From contig NZ_CP040751.1 in NCBI RefSeq assembly GCF_008001235.1, positions 3,723,501 to 3,787,500 of the forward strand: 64,000 nucleotides of DNA, read 5' to 3'. Both the position numbers and the translations under genes were made by a program. Under the pieces are notes generated by a model that worked only from the letters and a program-made list of their open reading frames with translations, was not told the origin of the DNA and did no database searches. The DNA is from Salidesulfovibrio onnuriiensis. GTDB taxonomy: Bacteria > Desulfobacterota > Desulfovibrionia > Desulfovibrionales > Desulfovibrionaceae. Position 1 is the first letter of the stretch. Every line of letters starts with the position of its first letter. Below, piece by piece: positions 1 through 9,959 of the stretch.

Positions 1-739
1 TGAGTTCGAACCGGAAGCGGTCATACCGCCGCTGTTCCAGGGCGGCGCAGAAACGCTCCACCTCCTCGCGGTACGGCGGCGTGGGCTCCTGCCCGGAAAC
101 CGCGAAAAAGGCCTCGGCGGCCAGGCCCGCGTTTCCCAGCCCGTATTCCTCCTCGCGCCGGAACATGGCCCCGGAATCCCAGCCCACAAAGGGCGAGGCC
201 AGCAAATACTTGCCGAACACGGGCTCGGGCCGGAGCATGGCATGCAGGGCCAGCACCCCGCCCAGGGAATGGGTGGCCAGCACGCCCGGGGAACCATCCA
301 CCCGGAAGCGGGATTCCAGCTCCGGCTTCAGCTCTTCCCGGATCATGGCCAGGAACGCATCGGCCCGGCCGCTCTCCGGGATGGAAAACTGAGGGTTGTC
401 GTAATTGAAGGACGCATCCTCGGTGGGCGTGAAGTCGCGCACCCGGGTGAACAGCCAGGGAAGCGTGCCCCGGTCGTAGCCGATGCCCACCACGATCATC
501 TCCGGGATGCCCTTGCCCATGCCGAAATTGCCGCCCAGGTTGACATAGGCCAGCACGGACGCGGCCAGCCCGAAGCTGTGGTCGCCGTCCAGCACGTAGA
601 GCACCGGATAGCGGGCCTCGGTCATGGAATAGGTGGCGGGAAGGGCCACGCGGATGGAGAAATCATCCGCCACACGCCTGGAGCGCAGGGTGAAAGCCTG
701 TTCGTGCGGGGGAAGAGCGGTGTGTTGCTGCGCGGACAT
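1..739 (-). CDS. Putative alpha/beta-hydrolase esterase (Fes/IroE-type), 3' end outside window
   Basis: The gene runs leftward off the window edge; about 246 codons are visible. Translation from the ATG at 739 gives a protein beginning MSAQQHTALPPHEQAFTL, followed by the beta-strand/turn PVLYVLDGD and the nucleophile elbow THSLGG, which fit the putative esterase family (enterobactin-esterase/IroE-like, carbohydrate-esterase-like). An AAAGGAGG ribosome site lies just upstream of this ATG, which fixes the start. No signal peptide is evident, so a cytoplasmic hydrolase acting on an unknown ester is the simplest reading. The catalytic Asp/His would lie in or near the missing part. It is divergent from the kinase-like gene at 893. 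Family call fairly firm, substrate unknown. Confidence 0.75.
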   Translation of the reverse strand, partial: MSAQQHTALPPHEQAFTLRSRRVADDFSIRVALPATYSMTEARYPVLYVLDGDHSFGLAASVLAYVNLGGNFGMGKGIPEMIVVGIGYDRGTLPWLFTRVRDFTPTEDASFNYDNPQFSIPESGRADAFLAMIREELKPELESRFRVDGSPGVLATHSLGGVLALHAMLRPEPVFGKYLLASPFVGWDSGAMFRREEEYGLGNAGLAAEAFFAVSGQEPTPPYREEVERFCAALEQRRYDRFRFEL

Positions 740-892
740 GGAGCCTCCTTTTGAAGATGGATATCACCCTGTCTACATCCGCGCGGCCCTTTGTTCAACC
801 ATGCGCGCAATCCCCTACCAGACGCGCAACATTCCCCCAAAAATAATACCGATTTATCTCCCATGCCCTACAATGAGGGCAAAGGGGGACGC

Positions 893-1867
893 ATGGAACA
901 GGACATCCGGGAACTGGTGCAGCACCACCTGCCCACCTTTCCGCTCCGCCGGATTCGCCGGCTGGTCACCGACACCACGGACTTCACCTCCATCACCTAC
1001 GGCGACGTGATCCGCCTGGGCGAGAGGCACTACATGGTGTTGCGTGACGAGGCCGAGCGCCGCTTCGGGCTCGAGGACTTCAAGTTCTGGGTCAAGCGCT
1101 GCAAGTGCCTGGAAACCGGGGCGTCCGCCATCCTCAAGCTGGTCTTTCACGAGGAGTTCACCCAGCAGATCGGCTCCATGAGCATCCGCAGCTTCCGCAG
1201 CCAGAACAAGGAGGCGCGCATTCTCAACCTGGTCCGGGGCGACATCCGCTTCATGCAGGGCATCGCGGAGCGGGACGAGGCCGGAAACCTGATCCGCATC
1301 CTGGACGTGATCCGGGGCAAGCGATTCGACGTGGTTGTGGACGAGCTCCCCGGCGACCACCGCCAGTACTTCGACACCCAGCTGGTCCCCATGCTGGAGA
1401 AGTTCATCACCGGGGCCGAGGCCATCGACTTCCTGCACCGCAACTATGAACAGCACGGCGACGTGCGGCGCGACCACCTCTGGCAGGAGGCCGGCACCGG
1501 GCAGATGCGCTGGATCGATTTCGACTACGCCTACGAGACCCGGGCCAACCCCTTTGCCCTGGACCTCTTCGGCCTGGGCAACAGCCTGCTCTTCACCGTG
1601 GGCAAGCAGATATACACCCCGCAGGCGATCACGCACATGGAAGGCGGCCAGAACGTCAAGCGCTCGGACTTCTCGCCGGTCATACGCAACCGGCTGGTAA
1701 ACCTGCGCCGCCTGTTCCCCTATATTCCCATGGAACTGAACAACGTGCTCATGCATTTTTCCCAGGGTGCGGAAGTCTACTACGATTCCGTGGAGGAATT
1801 CCTGACCGACCTTCGCCCCTGCCTGAAACTCCTGCCGCAACCGCAGGCCGAAAGGAGGCAATCATGA
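893..1867 (+). CDS. Protein-kinase-like fold protein of unknown substrate
   Basis: A 324-residue protein when started at the ATG at 893, which has an AGGGGGAC ribosome site 5' of it; in-frame ATGs at 791 and 863 lack one. The middle carries the pattern seen in aminoglycoside/protein-kinase-like enzymes: a catalytic-loop-like HGDVRRDHL followed by a DFG-like WIDFDYAYE, then NPFALDLFGLGN. An N-terminal nucleotide-binding lobe is plausible around KFWVKRC and ILKLVFH. No membrane segment is seen. The stop overlaps the start of the downstream universal stress protein gene (ATGA), so the two are translationally coupled and probably act together in a stress response. The kinase fold is inferred from short motifs only. 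Confidence 0.6.
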   Translation: MEQDIRELVQHHLPTFPLRRIRRLVTDTTDFTSITYGDVIRLGERHYMVLRDEAERRFGLEDFKFWVKRCKCLETGASAILKLVFHEEFTQQIGSMSIRSFRSQNKEARILNLVRGDIRFMQGIAERDEAGNLIRILDVIRGKRFDVVVDELPGDHRQYFDTQLVPMLEKFITGAEAIDFLHRNYEQHGDVRRDHLWQEAGTGQMRWIDFDYAYETRANPFALDLFGLGNSLLFTVGKQIYTPQAITHMEGGQNVKRSDFSPVIRNRLVNLRRLFPYIPMELNNVLMHFSQGAEVYYDSVEEFLTDLRPCLKLLPQPQAERRQS

Positions 1868-2355
1868 ATTTCAAGAAGATTCTGCTGGCCGTGGATTCGA
1901 GCGAAAACGCCCTGCGCGCCGTGGAGTACACGGGCAACATCGTGGGCGGCAACCCGGGCTTCGAGGTGCAGCTCCTGTGCATCGAGCGGCTCCCCCACCG
2001 GGACCTCTACGCCGACGACGACAAGTGGGAGATGGGCTGCGAGGAAATGCGCGCCAACCTGCAGGACTTCCTCGGCCGGGCCAGGGACAGGCTGGCCGAA
2101 CTGGGCGTGGACCCCAAGGCCATCACCGAGAACTACGTCACCAGCTGCCACTCCCCGTTCACGGACAGCACTTCCAAGTGCAGCCTGGGCACCAGCGTCG
2201 CCCTGGAGATCCTGGACACCCTCAAGGCCGGAGGCTTCGGCACCGTGGTCATCGGCAGGCGCGGGCTGTCCAAGGCCGAGGAATTCCTGTTCGGCTCGGT
2301 CTCCAACAAGATCGTGCATTCGGCCAAGGACTGCACGGTCTGGGTGGTTGCCTGA
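1864..2355 (+). CDS. Universal stress protein, UspA family
   Basis: 163 residues, one Usp domain. The N-terminus FKKILLAVDSSENALRAVEY is the typical first beta strand and helix, and the C-terminal VVIGRRGLSKAEEFLFGSVSNKI matches the ATP-binding G-2x-G-9x-G-S pattern of nucleotide-binding Usp proteins. Members are small soluble proteins that dimerise and respond to stress or energy state. The start overlaps the stop of the kinase-like gene by four bases, so expression is coupled. About 190 bp without a gene follows before the chemoreceptor. Confidence 0.92.
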   Translation: MNFKKILLAVDSSENALRAVEYTGNIVGGNPGFEVQLLCIERLPHRDLYADDDKWEMGCEEMRANLQDFLGRARDRLAELGVDPKAITENYVTSCHSPFTDSTSKCSLGTSVALEILDTLKAGGFGTVVIGRRGLSKAEEFLFGSVSNKIVHSAKDCTVWVVA

Positions 2356-2548
2356 CCATTGATCCCCAACGGCCCGGCTTCGCGTTCGCGCCCGGCCGGG
2401 CCGCATCCCCCGTAAAACCCCGCGCATATCGTCAACAGGTTATTATTACACTTTTCCTATTGCCAATATGGAAAAACTCTCCTTTCATGCGATTATGGCT
2501 CATTCCCCAACAGTTTATATAGCATAATCCATTAAAGGAGATTCGGTT

Positions 2549-4513
2549 ATGAAACTGTCAACAAAACTCTCCCTGGGATTCGGGGGTGTTCTGGCGCTGC
2601 TGGTGGTTCTTGCGGGGCTTTCCTTCTGGGCGCTGGACTACGCAGGCGACGGCTTCAGCCGGTACCGCAAGCTGGCCCTGGACACCAACCTCGGCGGCAG
2701 GCTCCAGGCCAACATGCTCATGGTGCGCATGAACGTGAAGGACTTCATCCTCACGGGCAGCGACAAGGACCTCAAGCAGTTCGACGAGTATTTCCAACAG
2801 ACGCGCGGGTTCATGGATACGGCCCAGAAGCAGATCAACAACCCCGAGCGGGCGGCCATGGTCGACAGGGCTGACAGCGAGATGACCGAGTACGGAAAGT
2901 ATTTCGACCAGGTCAAGGAGTTCCGCGCGCAGCGCGACCACCTGGTCAACGACGTGCTCAACGTGCAGGGCCCGCAGATGGAGCGCAACCTGACCACCAT
3001 CCTGACCACGGCCGAGCGGGACAACGACATGACCGCAGCCTTCCGCAGCGGGCTTGCCATGCGCAACCTGCTCCTGGCCCGGCTCTACGTGGTCAAGTTC
3101 CTGGAGGACAATTCCCAGGCCTCGGTGGACCGCGTCCACAAGGAAATGGCCACCCTGGATTCGGAATTCGCCACCCTGGAACAAAGCCTGCGAAACCCAG
3201 AACGCCGCAGGCTGCTCTCAGAGCTCATGGATATCCGGAACAGCTATGGGAAGGCCTTTGACCAGCTGACCGGAGTCATCTTCGCCCGCAACCAGGTCAT
3301 CTCCGAGCACCTGGACAAGCTCGGCCCGATGATCGCCAAGGACGTGGAAAACGTGAAGCTCTCGGTCATGGGCGAACAGGACAGGCTCGGCCCGCAGGTG
3401 CAGGCGGCCAACGCCATGACCATGAGCGCCATGGGCATCCTGGGCATCGTGGCCATCGTGCTCGGCGCGGGCACGGCATGGCTGCTCATCCGCACCACCA
3501 ACCGCCAGCTGGGCAAGGACCCCGCCGAGATCGCGGACATCGCCCAGTCCATTGCGGACGGCTCCCTCGATATTTCCTTTGCCGAGAACGCCCACGGCGT
3601 CTACGCCCACATGCGCTCCATGGCGGAGCAGCTCACCCGTGTGGTCTGCGAGGTGCGGGACGGCTCCACGGCCGTGGCCTCGGGCAGCACCGAACTTTCG
3701 GCCTCGGCCCAGACCATGTCCTCAGGGGCCACGGAACAGGCCGCATCCATCCAGGAAGTCTCTTCCTCGGTGGAACAGATGGCCTCCAACATCCAGCAGA
3801 ACACCCAGAACGCCAAGGCCACCGAAGAGATCGCCCAGTCCGCGGCCGAGGACGCCAACCAGAGTGGCCAGGCCGTGATCAAGGCGGTGGGGGCCATGAA
3901 ACACATCGCGGAAAAGATATCCATCATCGAGGAGATCGCGCGGCAGACCAACCTGCTGGCCCTGAACGCGGCCATCGAGGCGGCCCGGGCCGGGGAACAC
4001 GGCAAGGGATTTGCCGTGGTGGCGGCCGAGGTGCGCAAGCTGGCCGAACGGAGCGGCGAGGCGGCCGGGGAGATCAGCGAACTCTCCAGCACCACGGTGG
4101 AATCCGCGGAACGCGCGGGCAGCATGCTGGAAAAGCTGGTGCCCAACATCGAAAAGACCGCCCAGCTGGTGCGCGAGATATCTTCGGCCAGCTCCGAACA
4201 GAGCAGCGGCGCGGAACAGATCAACCGGGCCATCAGCCAGCTCGACGCCGTGATCCAGCAGAACGCTGCCGCCGCCGAGGAAATGGCCTCCACCAGCGAG
4301 ACCCTTGCCAGCCAGAGCCAGATGCTGGAGCAGACCATGTCCTTCTTCAAGATGGACGGCAACGGGCACATGCGCCCGCAGCTCCATGCCCGGCCCACGG
4401 TGCGGCCCGCGCCCATGGCCATCGAGACGGCCAGCGCCCAGGAGACGGCGCCCCAGGGCGTTGAATTCAAGATGGTCGACGACATTCCGGACGAGGAGCT
4501 GGAACGCTTCTAG
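2549..4513 (+). CDS. Methyl-accepting chemotaxis protein with helical periplasmic sensor
   Basis: 654 residues. A first membrane helix (about 10-30) is followed by a long all-helical periplasmic region of about 250 residues with internal two-module character, resembling the HBM (helical bimodular) sensor that binds small organic acids in other species. The second membrane helix is near 295-315, followed by a HAMP-like linker and the cytoplasmic signalling hairpin whose tip ([30 protein letters not shown]) lies near 463-495. The protein ends in EELERF, resembling the CheR-docking pentapeptide xWExF with the aromatic replaced. Start: ATG with AAAGGAG seven bases upstream. It is a single transcription unit closed by the hairpin at 4531. 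Ligand unknown. Confidence 0.93.
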   Translation: MKLSTKLSLGFGGVLALLVVLAGLSFWALDYAGDGFSRYRKLALDTNLGGRLQANMLMVRMNVKDFILTGSDKDLKQFDEYFQQTRGFMDTAQKQINNPERAAMVDRADSEMTEYGKYFDQVKEFRAQRDHLVNDVLNVQGPQMERNLTTILTTAERDNDMTAAFRSGLAMRNLLLARLYVVKFLEDNSQASVDRVHKEMATLDSEFATLEQSLRNPERRRLLSELMDIRNSYGKAFDQLTGVIFARNQVISEHLDKLGPMIAKDVENVKLSVMGEQDRLGPQVQAANAMTMSAMGILGIVAIVLGAGTAWLLIRTTNRQLGKDPAEIADIAQSIADGSLDISFAENAHGVYAHMRSMAEQLTRVVCEVRDGSTAVASGSTELSASAQTMSSGATEQAASIQEVSSSVEQMASNIQQNTQNAKATEEIAQSAAEDANQSGQAVIKAVGAMKHIAEKISIIEEIARQTNLLALNAAIEAARAGEHGKGFAVVAAEVRKLAERSGEAAGEISELSSTTVESAERAGSMLEKLVPNIEKTAQLVREISSASSEQSSGAEQINRAISQLDAVIQQNAAAAEEMASTSETLASQSQMLEQTMSFFKMDGNGHMRPQLHARPTVRPAPMAIETASAQETAPQGVEFKMVDDIPDEELERF

Positions 4514-4530
4514 CCGGGACAGCGCGCAAA

Positions 4531-4566
4531 AAAACGGGGCAGGCCGCATGGCCCGCCCCGTTTTCC
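4531..4566. terminator. Bidirectional rho-independent terminator
   Basis: An inverted repeat (AAAACGGGGC ... GCCCCGTTTT) with A/T flanks on both sides lies between the convergent chemoreceptor and HD-domain genes and can serve both. Confidence 0.85.
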
Positions 4567-4585
4567 TTTTCCATGAATCGCAGCC

Positions 4586-5239
4586 CTAGACGGCGGCTTC
4601 GGAATACTCCTCGGCGGAGATTTCCGTGACGGCCTCGTCCATGCCCCGCAGCAGGATGCCGTACTGCTCGCGGCGGGCGGCCAGTTCGCGGCGCGCCAGT
4701 TCGCGGGCCGCATCGGAATAGAAGAATCCCGGCTTGTCGATCTGGGCCTCGATCTTGTCGTGCAGGAATCCGGGGTCGAACTCGAAGCGCTCGATGTCCG
4801 CCCGGAAACCGATCTCGGAAAAACGCCAGAGTTTGTCGGCGTCGCGCACCAGGCCCTCGTCCAGGGAAATGAAATGGTCGCGGGTGTCGTGCTCGGAAAT
4901 GATCTCCAGGATCTCGCTGGTCCACTTGGCGTCATAGCGCAGGTCCTCCAGGATGGCGTGGGCGATCTTGACGCCCTCGTCCTGGTGCCTGTAGCGCACG
5001 GCCAGCTCGTCTTCCGGGGTGGTGCCGGGCTGGAAGATGACGAAGCGTTCCTCGCGGCTCAGCTTGCTCCAGCCCGTGTCGTGCATGATGATTGCCGGCA
5101 GCACCACTTCCGGGGTGCCGGGCGCCAGCTGCAGCAGCTCCTGCGCGTAGGTGTAGGTCACGTATGCGTGTCCCGCGTCGTCCCGTTTATCCTGGTAAGG
5201 CAGCGCAGCTTCCCAAATGCGGTCGTATGTATCGGTCAT
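4586..5239 (-). CDS. HD-domain metal-dependent phosphohydrolase
   Basis: 217 residues from the chosen ATG (MTDTYDRIWEAAL). The HD metal-binding set is visible: H in GHAYVTY, the HD pair in AIIMHDTGWSK, and D in VRDADKLWRF, with a further histidine in SEHDTRDHF. Such proteins hydrolyse phosphate esters, often nucleotides; the substrate cannot be told from sequence. Translation could extend upstream to a GTG at 5314, but the added 25 residues look like non-coding sequence; neither start has a strong ribosome site, so the N-terminus is uncertain. Convergent with the chemoreceptor and divergent from cfa across a 500-bp gap. Confidence 0.8.
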   Translation of the reverse strand: MTDTYDRIWEAALPYQDKRDDAGHAYVTYTYAQELLQLAPGTPEVVLPAIIMHDTGWSKLSREERFVIFQPGTTPEDELAVRYRHQDEGVKIAHAILEDLRYDAKWTSEILEIISEHDTRDHFISLDEGLVRDADKLWRFSEIGFRADIERFEFDPGFLHDKIEAQIDKPGFFYSDAARELARRELAARREQYGILLRGMDEAVTEISAEEYSEAAV

Positions 5240-5741
5240 AACAGGCCCGTCTTTAGGTAAAAGGTTTCCCCTTCTCTCAGGGTGAAGATGGTCGCTGCCC
5301 CGAGAAGTACTCACACCAATTTGTCTTTGTTGAATGCCGCGTCCGGCCCGTGAACGCGAACAGCAGACCGAACCCCCTTAGACCCGCGGCCAGCCTGTGT
5401 CAATCGCCCGTTTGGGGGTTTCCGCAAACGTTGTCGAAGACTTCTTGAAATCGTTGGAAATAAATTTTGTTCCCGAAGTAAATTAAACCGGACCGACAAC
5501 TCCGCCGCGTGAATTGTTCCCAAGCGGGGCTCCGGCTTCATTATGCCGGGACGAACCAGACGGCCTTTTTCGGCGGCCGTCGGAAAAACAACCTCGCCCT
5601 CCCCTTTTTTTCGCTCCCCCGGGTTGGCAAAAAAACGCGACTTCGTTATTACCGCATAAGGTATATACTCATAGCCATACCAAGGCGGCGAACGCCCCGC
5701 CCTCCACGACGAGGCAGCATGATCAAGCAAGGAGGTGCGCC
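5240..5741. other. Intergenic region between HD-hydrolase gene and cfa
   Basis: About 500 bp without a convincing gene. Open frames on both strands are rich in rare-looking residues and lack ribosome sites. The sequence is AT-richer than the neighbours. A TATACT hexamer at 5664-5669 could be the -10 element of the cfa promoter, but no good -35 element is placed 16-18 bases before it. No obvious palindromic operator was seen. Confidence 0.5.
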
Positions 5742-6857
5742 ATGATCATAGCCGACACCATCCAGGAACTCATGGAACATGCGGGAATTTCACTCAACGG
5801 CCACAGCCCGTGGGATATCCGGGTCCTTGACGAACGCTGGTACACGCGCATCTGGCGCGACAAGAACCTGGGCCTGGGCGAGTCCTACATGGACGGCTGG
5901 TGGAACTGCCTGAACATCGACGAAATGATCAACCGGCTGCTTCGCGGCGGCCTGGAGGAACAGGTGCGGGGCAGCATGCGCTACATGGCCCGGCTCCTGC
6001 CCGGCCTGCTCCTGAACATGCAGTCCCGGATGCGCAGCCGCATCATCGCCAGACGCCACTACGACCTGGGCAACGACCTGTTCTTCTCCTTCCTGGATAC
6101 GCGCCGCCAGTACAGCTGCGGCTACTTCAAGGGCACGGACGACCTGGAGCAGGCCCAGGAAAACAAGCTGGAACTCATTGCCGAGAAACTGCAGCTGCGG
6201 CCCGGCGACACCCTGCTGGACATCGGCTGCGGCTGGGGCGGGCTGGCCCGGTACATGGCGGAAAAACGGGGCTGCCTGGTCACGGCCGTGAACATCTCAC
6301 GCGAGCAGCTCCGCCATGCGCGGGAGGACTGCGCGGGCCTGCCGGTGAGCTTTCTCGACGGCGACTACCGGGCCATTGACGGGCGCTACGACAAGGTCGT
6401 TTCAGTAGGCATGTTCGAACACGTGGGCATGAAGAACTACCGCACCTTCATGAGCACCGTGCGCCGCGTCCTCCGGGACGACGGCGTCTTCCTCCTGCAC
6501 ACCATCGGCAGCAACAGGTCGCGGACCAGCTGCGACCCCTGGATCAACAAGTACATCTTCCCCAACGGCATGCTGCCCAGCTCTGCCCAGATCGCCGAGG
6601 CCGCGGAGGGGCTGTTCGTCATCGAGGACTGGCACAACCTGGGGCCGCACTACGACAGGACGCTCATGGCCTGGAACGACAACTTCCAGCGCAACTGGGC
6701 CGAACTGTCCCCCCGGTACGACGAACGCTTCAAGCGCATGTGGGAATACTACCTGCTCTCGTGCGCCGGGGCCTTCCGCGCCCGCGACATCCAACTCTGG
6801 CAGGTCGTCATGACCAAGCACGGCATGGGCCGCGAGCAGCCCCGCTGCCGGTTCTAG
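5742..6857 (+). CDS. cfa: Cyclopropane-fatty-acyl-phospholipid synthase
   Basis: 371 residues, close to E. coli Cfa (382). The enzyme transfers a methylene from S-adenosylmethionine to double bonds of membrane phospholipid acyl chains. Visible features: the N-terminal lipid-binding part with GLGESYMDGWW, the RRHYDLGNDLF motif, the SAM-binding LLDIGCGWGG, and the downstream FEHVGMKNY and KYIFPNG motifs that are hallmarks of the family. The start at 5742 is set by GGAGG eight bases upstream; a longer frame reaches back to 5514 but its extra 76 codons do not resemble Cfa. Monocistronic, with a terminator right after. Commonly raised in stress or stationary phase in other bacteria. Confidence 0.95.
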   Translation: MIIADTIQELMEHAGISLNGHSPWDIRVLDERWYTRIWRDKNLGLGESYMDGWWNCLNIDEMINRLLRGGLEEQVRGSMRYMARLLPGLLLNMQSRMRSRIIARRHYDLGNDLFFSFLDTRRQYSCGYFKGTDDLEQAQENKLELIAEKLQLRPGDTLLDIGCGWGGLARYMAEKRGCLVTAVNISREQLRHAREDCAGLPVSFLDGDYRAIDGRYDKVVSVGMFEHVGMKNYRTFMSTVRRVLRDDGVFLLHTIGSNRSRTSCDPWINKYIFPNGMLPSSAQIAEAAEGLFVIEDWHNLGPHYDRTLMAWNDNFQRNWAELSPRYDERFKRMWEYYLLSCAGAFRARDIQLWQVVMTKHGMGREQPRCRF

Positions 6858-6874
6858 GACCGCCCGCACTCTTT

Positions 6875-6898
6875 CCGGGCCCTTCGGGGCCCTTTTAT
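6875..6898 (+). terminator. Terminator of cfa
   Basis: GGGCCC-TTCG-GGGCCC hairpin with a UUCG-type loop followed by TTTT. Confidence 0.8.
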
Positions 6899-6971
6899 TA
6901 TTTGGGGCACGCCCGGCAAAGCCGCCGCCTTCCCCCTTTGCGGGAAACAAAGGGTCTGCTATGTATGAACA

Positions 6972-7910
6972 ATGCACTCCAAAACGGCTTTCCTTTCCTG
7001 CGTGCTCCTTTTGCTCTGCCTGGTCCCCTGCGGCTGCGGCGGGGACGAGGAATACGTGCGCGTGGATTTTTCCAAGCGCGAGGAAATGAGCCTGCCGGTG
7101 CAGACCAAGGCCATCACCTACGCCTACCTGCCCCAGTATTCCCACGCCATCTCCTACGGCCGCCACAAGCTGCTCATCGAATACCTGAGCAACGCCACGG
7201 GCCTGCCCTTCCGGCAGGTCTACCCGGACACCTTCGACGAGCATGTGGAGATGGTCAAACGCGGTGAGATCGACATCTCCTTTTCCAACCCGCTCATCTA
7301 TCTGCAGCTGGCCCAGCTCGGTGCTCGCGCGTTCGCCCGCATCGTTGAGCCCTCGGGCCAGCCCGACTTTTTCGGCGAGATCATCTGCCGGGCCGACAGC
7401 CCCATCCGCACCCTGCGGGACTGCCGGGGCAAGCGCTGGATCGCGGTGGACAGGTCCTCGGCGGGCGGTTTTCTCTTCCCCCTGGGCATGCTCCTGGACA
7501 ACGGCATCCCGCCCCGGGACTTTTCGGACATCGAGTTCGCCCCCGGACCGGGCGGCAAGCAGGAAAAGGTGGTGCTGGCCGTGTTCGCCGGAGCCTTCGA
7601 CATCGGCTCCATCCGCCAGGGGACCCTGGCCCTGCTCAAGGACAAGATCGACCTGAAGCGCATCCGGGTGCTGGCCCGCACGCGCCCCTACCCGAGCTGG
7701 GTATACGCCTGCCGCAAGGGCTTCCCGCCCGCCCAGGCCGCGCGCATCGCCGACGCCATGTTCGCCCTGGACATCAACCGGGCCGACGACGCCGTGATCC
7801 TCAACAACGCGGGCATACGGGGCATCATCCCGGCCGAGGACGGCGACTACGACCCGGTGCGGCAACTGGTGGAGCGCATCCGCGAGCAGGACGGAGGGTT
7901 CATCCCTTGA
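6972..7910 (+). CDS. PhnD-like periplasmic substrate-binding lipoprotein
   Basis: 312 residues. The N-terminus has a lipoprotein signal ending LLCLVPCGCGG, so the mature protein would be anchored at a cysteine. The remainder resembles the phosphate/phosphite/phosphonate-binding PhnD family: AYLPQYSHAISYGRHKLLIEYLSNATGLPFRQVYP, the EIDISFSNPLIYLQL segment and the GAFDIGSIRQGTLALL segment. No ABC permease or ATPase is nearby; instead the stop overlaps the start of a sensor kinase, so it likely works as the receptor that feeds that kinase. ATG at 6972 has only a distant AAAGGG upstream. Ligand unknown; a phosphonate is not implied. Confidence 0.83.
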   Translation: MHSKTAFLSCVLLLLCLVPCGCGGDEEYVRVDFSKREEMSLPVQTKAITYAYLPQYSHAISYGRHKLLIEYLSNATGLPFRQVYPDTFDEHVEMVKRGEIDISFSNPLIYLQLAQLGARAFARIVEPSGQPDFFGEIICRADSPIRTLRDCRGKRWIAVDRSSAGGFLFPLGMLLDNGIPPRDFSDIEFAPGPGGKQEKVVLAVFAGAFDIGSIRQGTLALLKDKIDLKRIRVLARTRPYPSWVYACRKGFPPAQAARIADAMFALDINRADDAVILNNAGIRGIIPAEDGDYDPVRQLVERIREQDGGFIP

Positions 7911-9958
7911 TCAACATCGACAAGATACGCTTCAGCACCAAGATCGGGGTGGGCACCAGCCTCATCGTCGTGCTGGCCGCCGTGCTGCTGACCTTCACCT
8001 TCAGCGTGCTGGCCACCCGCGTGCTGCTGGACGAAGGCAAGAAGCACGGCCGCGTCCAGGCGGAAAACCTGGCCCTGCGCGCCGTGGACCCCATCCTCTC
8101 CGCCGACTTTCTCCAGCTCAAGGACCTGGTGGATTCCATCCGCAGCGTGGGCGACAACGTGGTCTATTCCTTTGTGCAGGACGAGGCTGGTAACGTGCTG
8201 GCCCATACGTTCACAGGGGGCTTTCCCGTGGACCTGCTCAAGGCCAACCACCTGGAACCGGCCCAGGACCTGAGCATCCGGCAGCTCGACAACGGCCAGA
8301 TTCTCATCCTGGATTTCGCGGTGCCCGTACGCATCGGCCAGAGCCGCATCGGCACGGTGCGCCTGGGGCTTTCCCGCACCGGCGTCCAGCAGACCATCAA
8401 CCAGCTGCTGCACCCGGTCATGGGAGTTTCCCTGGGCACCCTCATCGTGGCCGTGTTCCTGGGCACCCTGTTCGCCAACCGCATGACCCGGCGGCTCAAC
8501 AACCTGCGGGCCCACGCCGAAGCCCTGGTCACGGGGGACCTCATGGCCCAGGCCGCGCCCAAGCCCACGGCCAACTGCTGGGAACTCATGAACTGCAACC
8601 TCAAGGAATGCGCGGCCTACGGCGACGACTCCCGCCCCTGCTGGCACACGGCCGGGAACCGGTCCACGCCCAAGCGCACCCCGGGGAGCTGCAGCCGCTG
8701 CCCGGTCTTCCTGACCAACGCGGGCGACGAGATCCAGGACCTGGCCGAAACCTTCGACTACCTGGCCCTGACCCTGCGCCTGCACCTGGAAGAGCTCTAT
8801 GACACGGAAAAGGCCATGGCCCACCAGCAGGAACTGCTGCGCACCGTCCTGGACTCCACCCCGGACCATGTCTGCCTGCTGGACCGGGAGGGCATCATCC
8901 TGGCCCTGAACCGCGCCTATGCGAATTTCCTGGAACTGACGCCCACCGACGCCGTGGGCAAGCACGAACACTCCCTGCTGCCGAACAGCGATCCCCTCAA
9001 CGACCCGGGCATGATCGAAGTCATCTTCCGCTCGGGCAGGCCCGTGAACCGCGAAGTGCAGGTGGAGCGCAACAACCGGCGCCTGTGGCTGCACGTCATC
9101 TGCGTGCCCGTGCGGGGCTCCTCGGGCGAAATCAACTCCGTGCTGCGCACCACCCGCGACATCACCGAGCTCAAGAGCTACCAGACCCAGCTCATCCAGT
9201 CCCAGAAGATGGAATCCCTGGGGACCATGGCCGGAGGCGTGGCCCACGAGATCAACACCCCGCTGGGCATCATCCTGGGCTATGCCCAGCTGCTGCTGGA
9301 GGACGTGCCCGAGGGCAACCCCATGCGCGACGACCTCAGGATCATCGAGAAGCAGACCCAGGTCTGCAAGCGCATCGTTGCCGGGCTGCTGGACTTTTCC
9401 CGCCAGGGCGGAAGCGAGACGCAGGGCATGTGCTTCAACAACTCGGTGCTGGAGGTGGTCTCCCTCATCAGCCACCCCTTCGAGCTGGACGGGGTGCACA
9501 TCCTCAAGGACATGGACGACCGCATGCCGATCATCAACGGCAGCCCCGAGCAGCTCAAGCAGGTCTGGGTCAACCTGCTGACCAACGCCCGCGACGCCAT
9601 GCCCCAGGGCGGGCTCATCCTGGTGCGCTCGCGGCTCATGCGCGACGAAGGCATCATCATGTTCCAGGTCATCGACACGGGCGAAGGCATTCCCCCGAGC
9701 ATCATCACCCAGATTTTCGACCCTTTTTTCAGCACCAAGGGCGTGGACAAGGGCACGGGCCTCGGCCTGGCCATCTCCTTCGGCATCATCGAGGCCCACG
9801 GCGGCACCATCGCCGTGGACAGCCCGGTGCCCCTGGAGGACTACCCGCACAAGCCCGAGGACATGAAAAACATCCATCTCGGCCCGGGCACCATGTTCAC
9901 GGTGCGGCTGCCCCTGGATTATTCCGACGACGACACAGAACCACTGCAAGGAGAATAA
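7907..9958 (+). CDS. Sensor histidine kinase with two-CW cysteine domain and PAS
   Basis: 683 residues, starting at TTG that overlaps the previous stop (TTGA). Order: membrane helix about 14-36; periplasmic domain about 37-165; second helix about 167-190 and a HAMP-like linker; a cysteine-rich two-CW module (C224-W225 to C265, with CWELMNC, RPCW and CSRCP); PAS about 305-420; HisKA with the phospho-accepting H447 in GGVAHEINTP; HATPase with the N-box NLLTNARDAMP and DTGEGIP. The two-CW cysteines may bind metal or respond to redox, which is inference. Its partner is very likely the receiver protein 2 bp downstream, and its input may come from the PhnD-like lipoprotein. Confidence 0.93.
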   Translation: MINIDKIRFSTKIGVGTSLIVVLAAVLLTFTFSVLATRVLLDEGKKHGRVQAENLALRAVDPILSADFLQLKDLVDSIRSVGDNVVYSFVQDEAGNVLAHTFTGGFPVDLLKANHLEPAQDLSIRQLDNGQILILDFAVPVRIGQSRIGTVRLGLSRTGVQQTINQLLHPVMGVSLGTLIVAVFLGTLFANRMTRRLNNLRAHAEALVTGDLMAQAAPKPTANCWELMNCNLKECAAYGDDSRPCWHTAGNRSTPKRTPGSCSRCPVFLTNAGDEIQDLAETFDYLALTLRLHLEELYDTEKAMAHQQELLRTVLDSTPDHVCLLDREGIILALNRAYANFLELTPTDAVGKHEHSLLPNSDPLNDPGMIEVIFRSGRPVNREVQVERNNRRLWLHVICVPVRGSSGEINSVLRTTRDITELKSYQTQLIQSQKMESLGTMAGGVAHEINTPLGIILGYAQLLLEDVPEGNPMRDDLRIIEKQTQVCKRIVAGLLDFSRQGGSETQGMCFNNSVLEVVSLISHPFELDGVHILKDMDDRMPIINGSPEQLKQVWVNLLTNARDAMPQGGLILVRSRLMRDEGIIMFQVIDTGEGIPPSIITQIFDPFFSTKGVDKGTGLGLAISFGIIEAHGGTIAVDSPVPLEDYPHKPEDMKNIHLGPGTMFTVRLPLDYSDDDTEPLQGE

Positions 9959-9959
9959 C

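Noticed and set aside
5311-5730. A 139-codon leftward frame in the gap before cfa
   Set aside because: No ribosome site, no hydrophobic or domain pattern, and composition unlike the neighbours.
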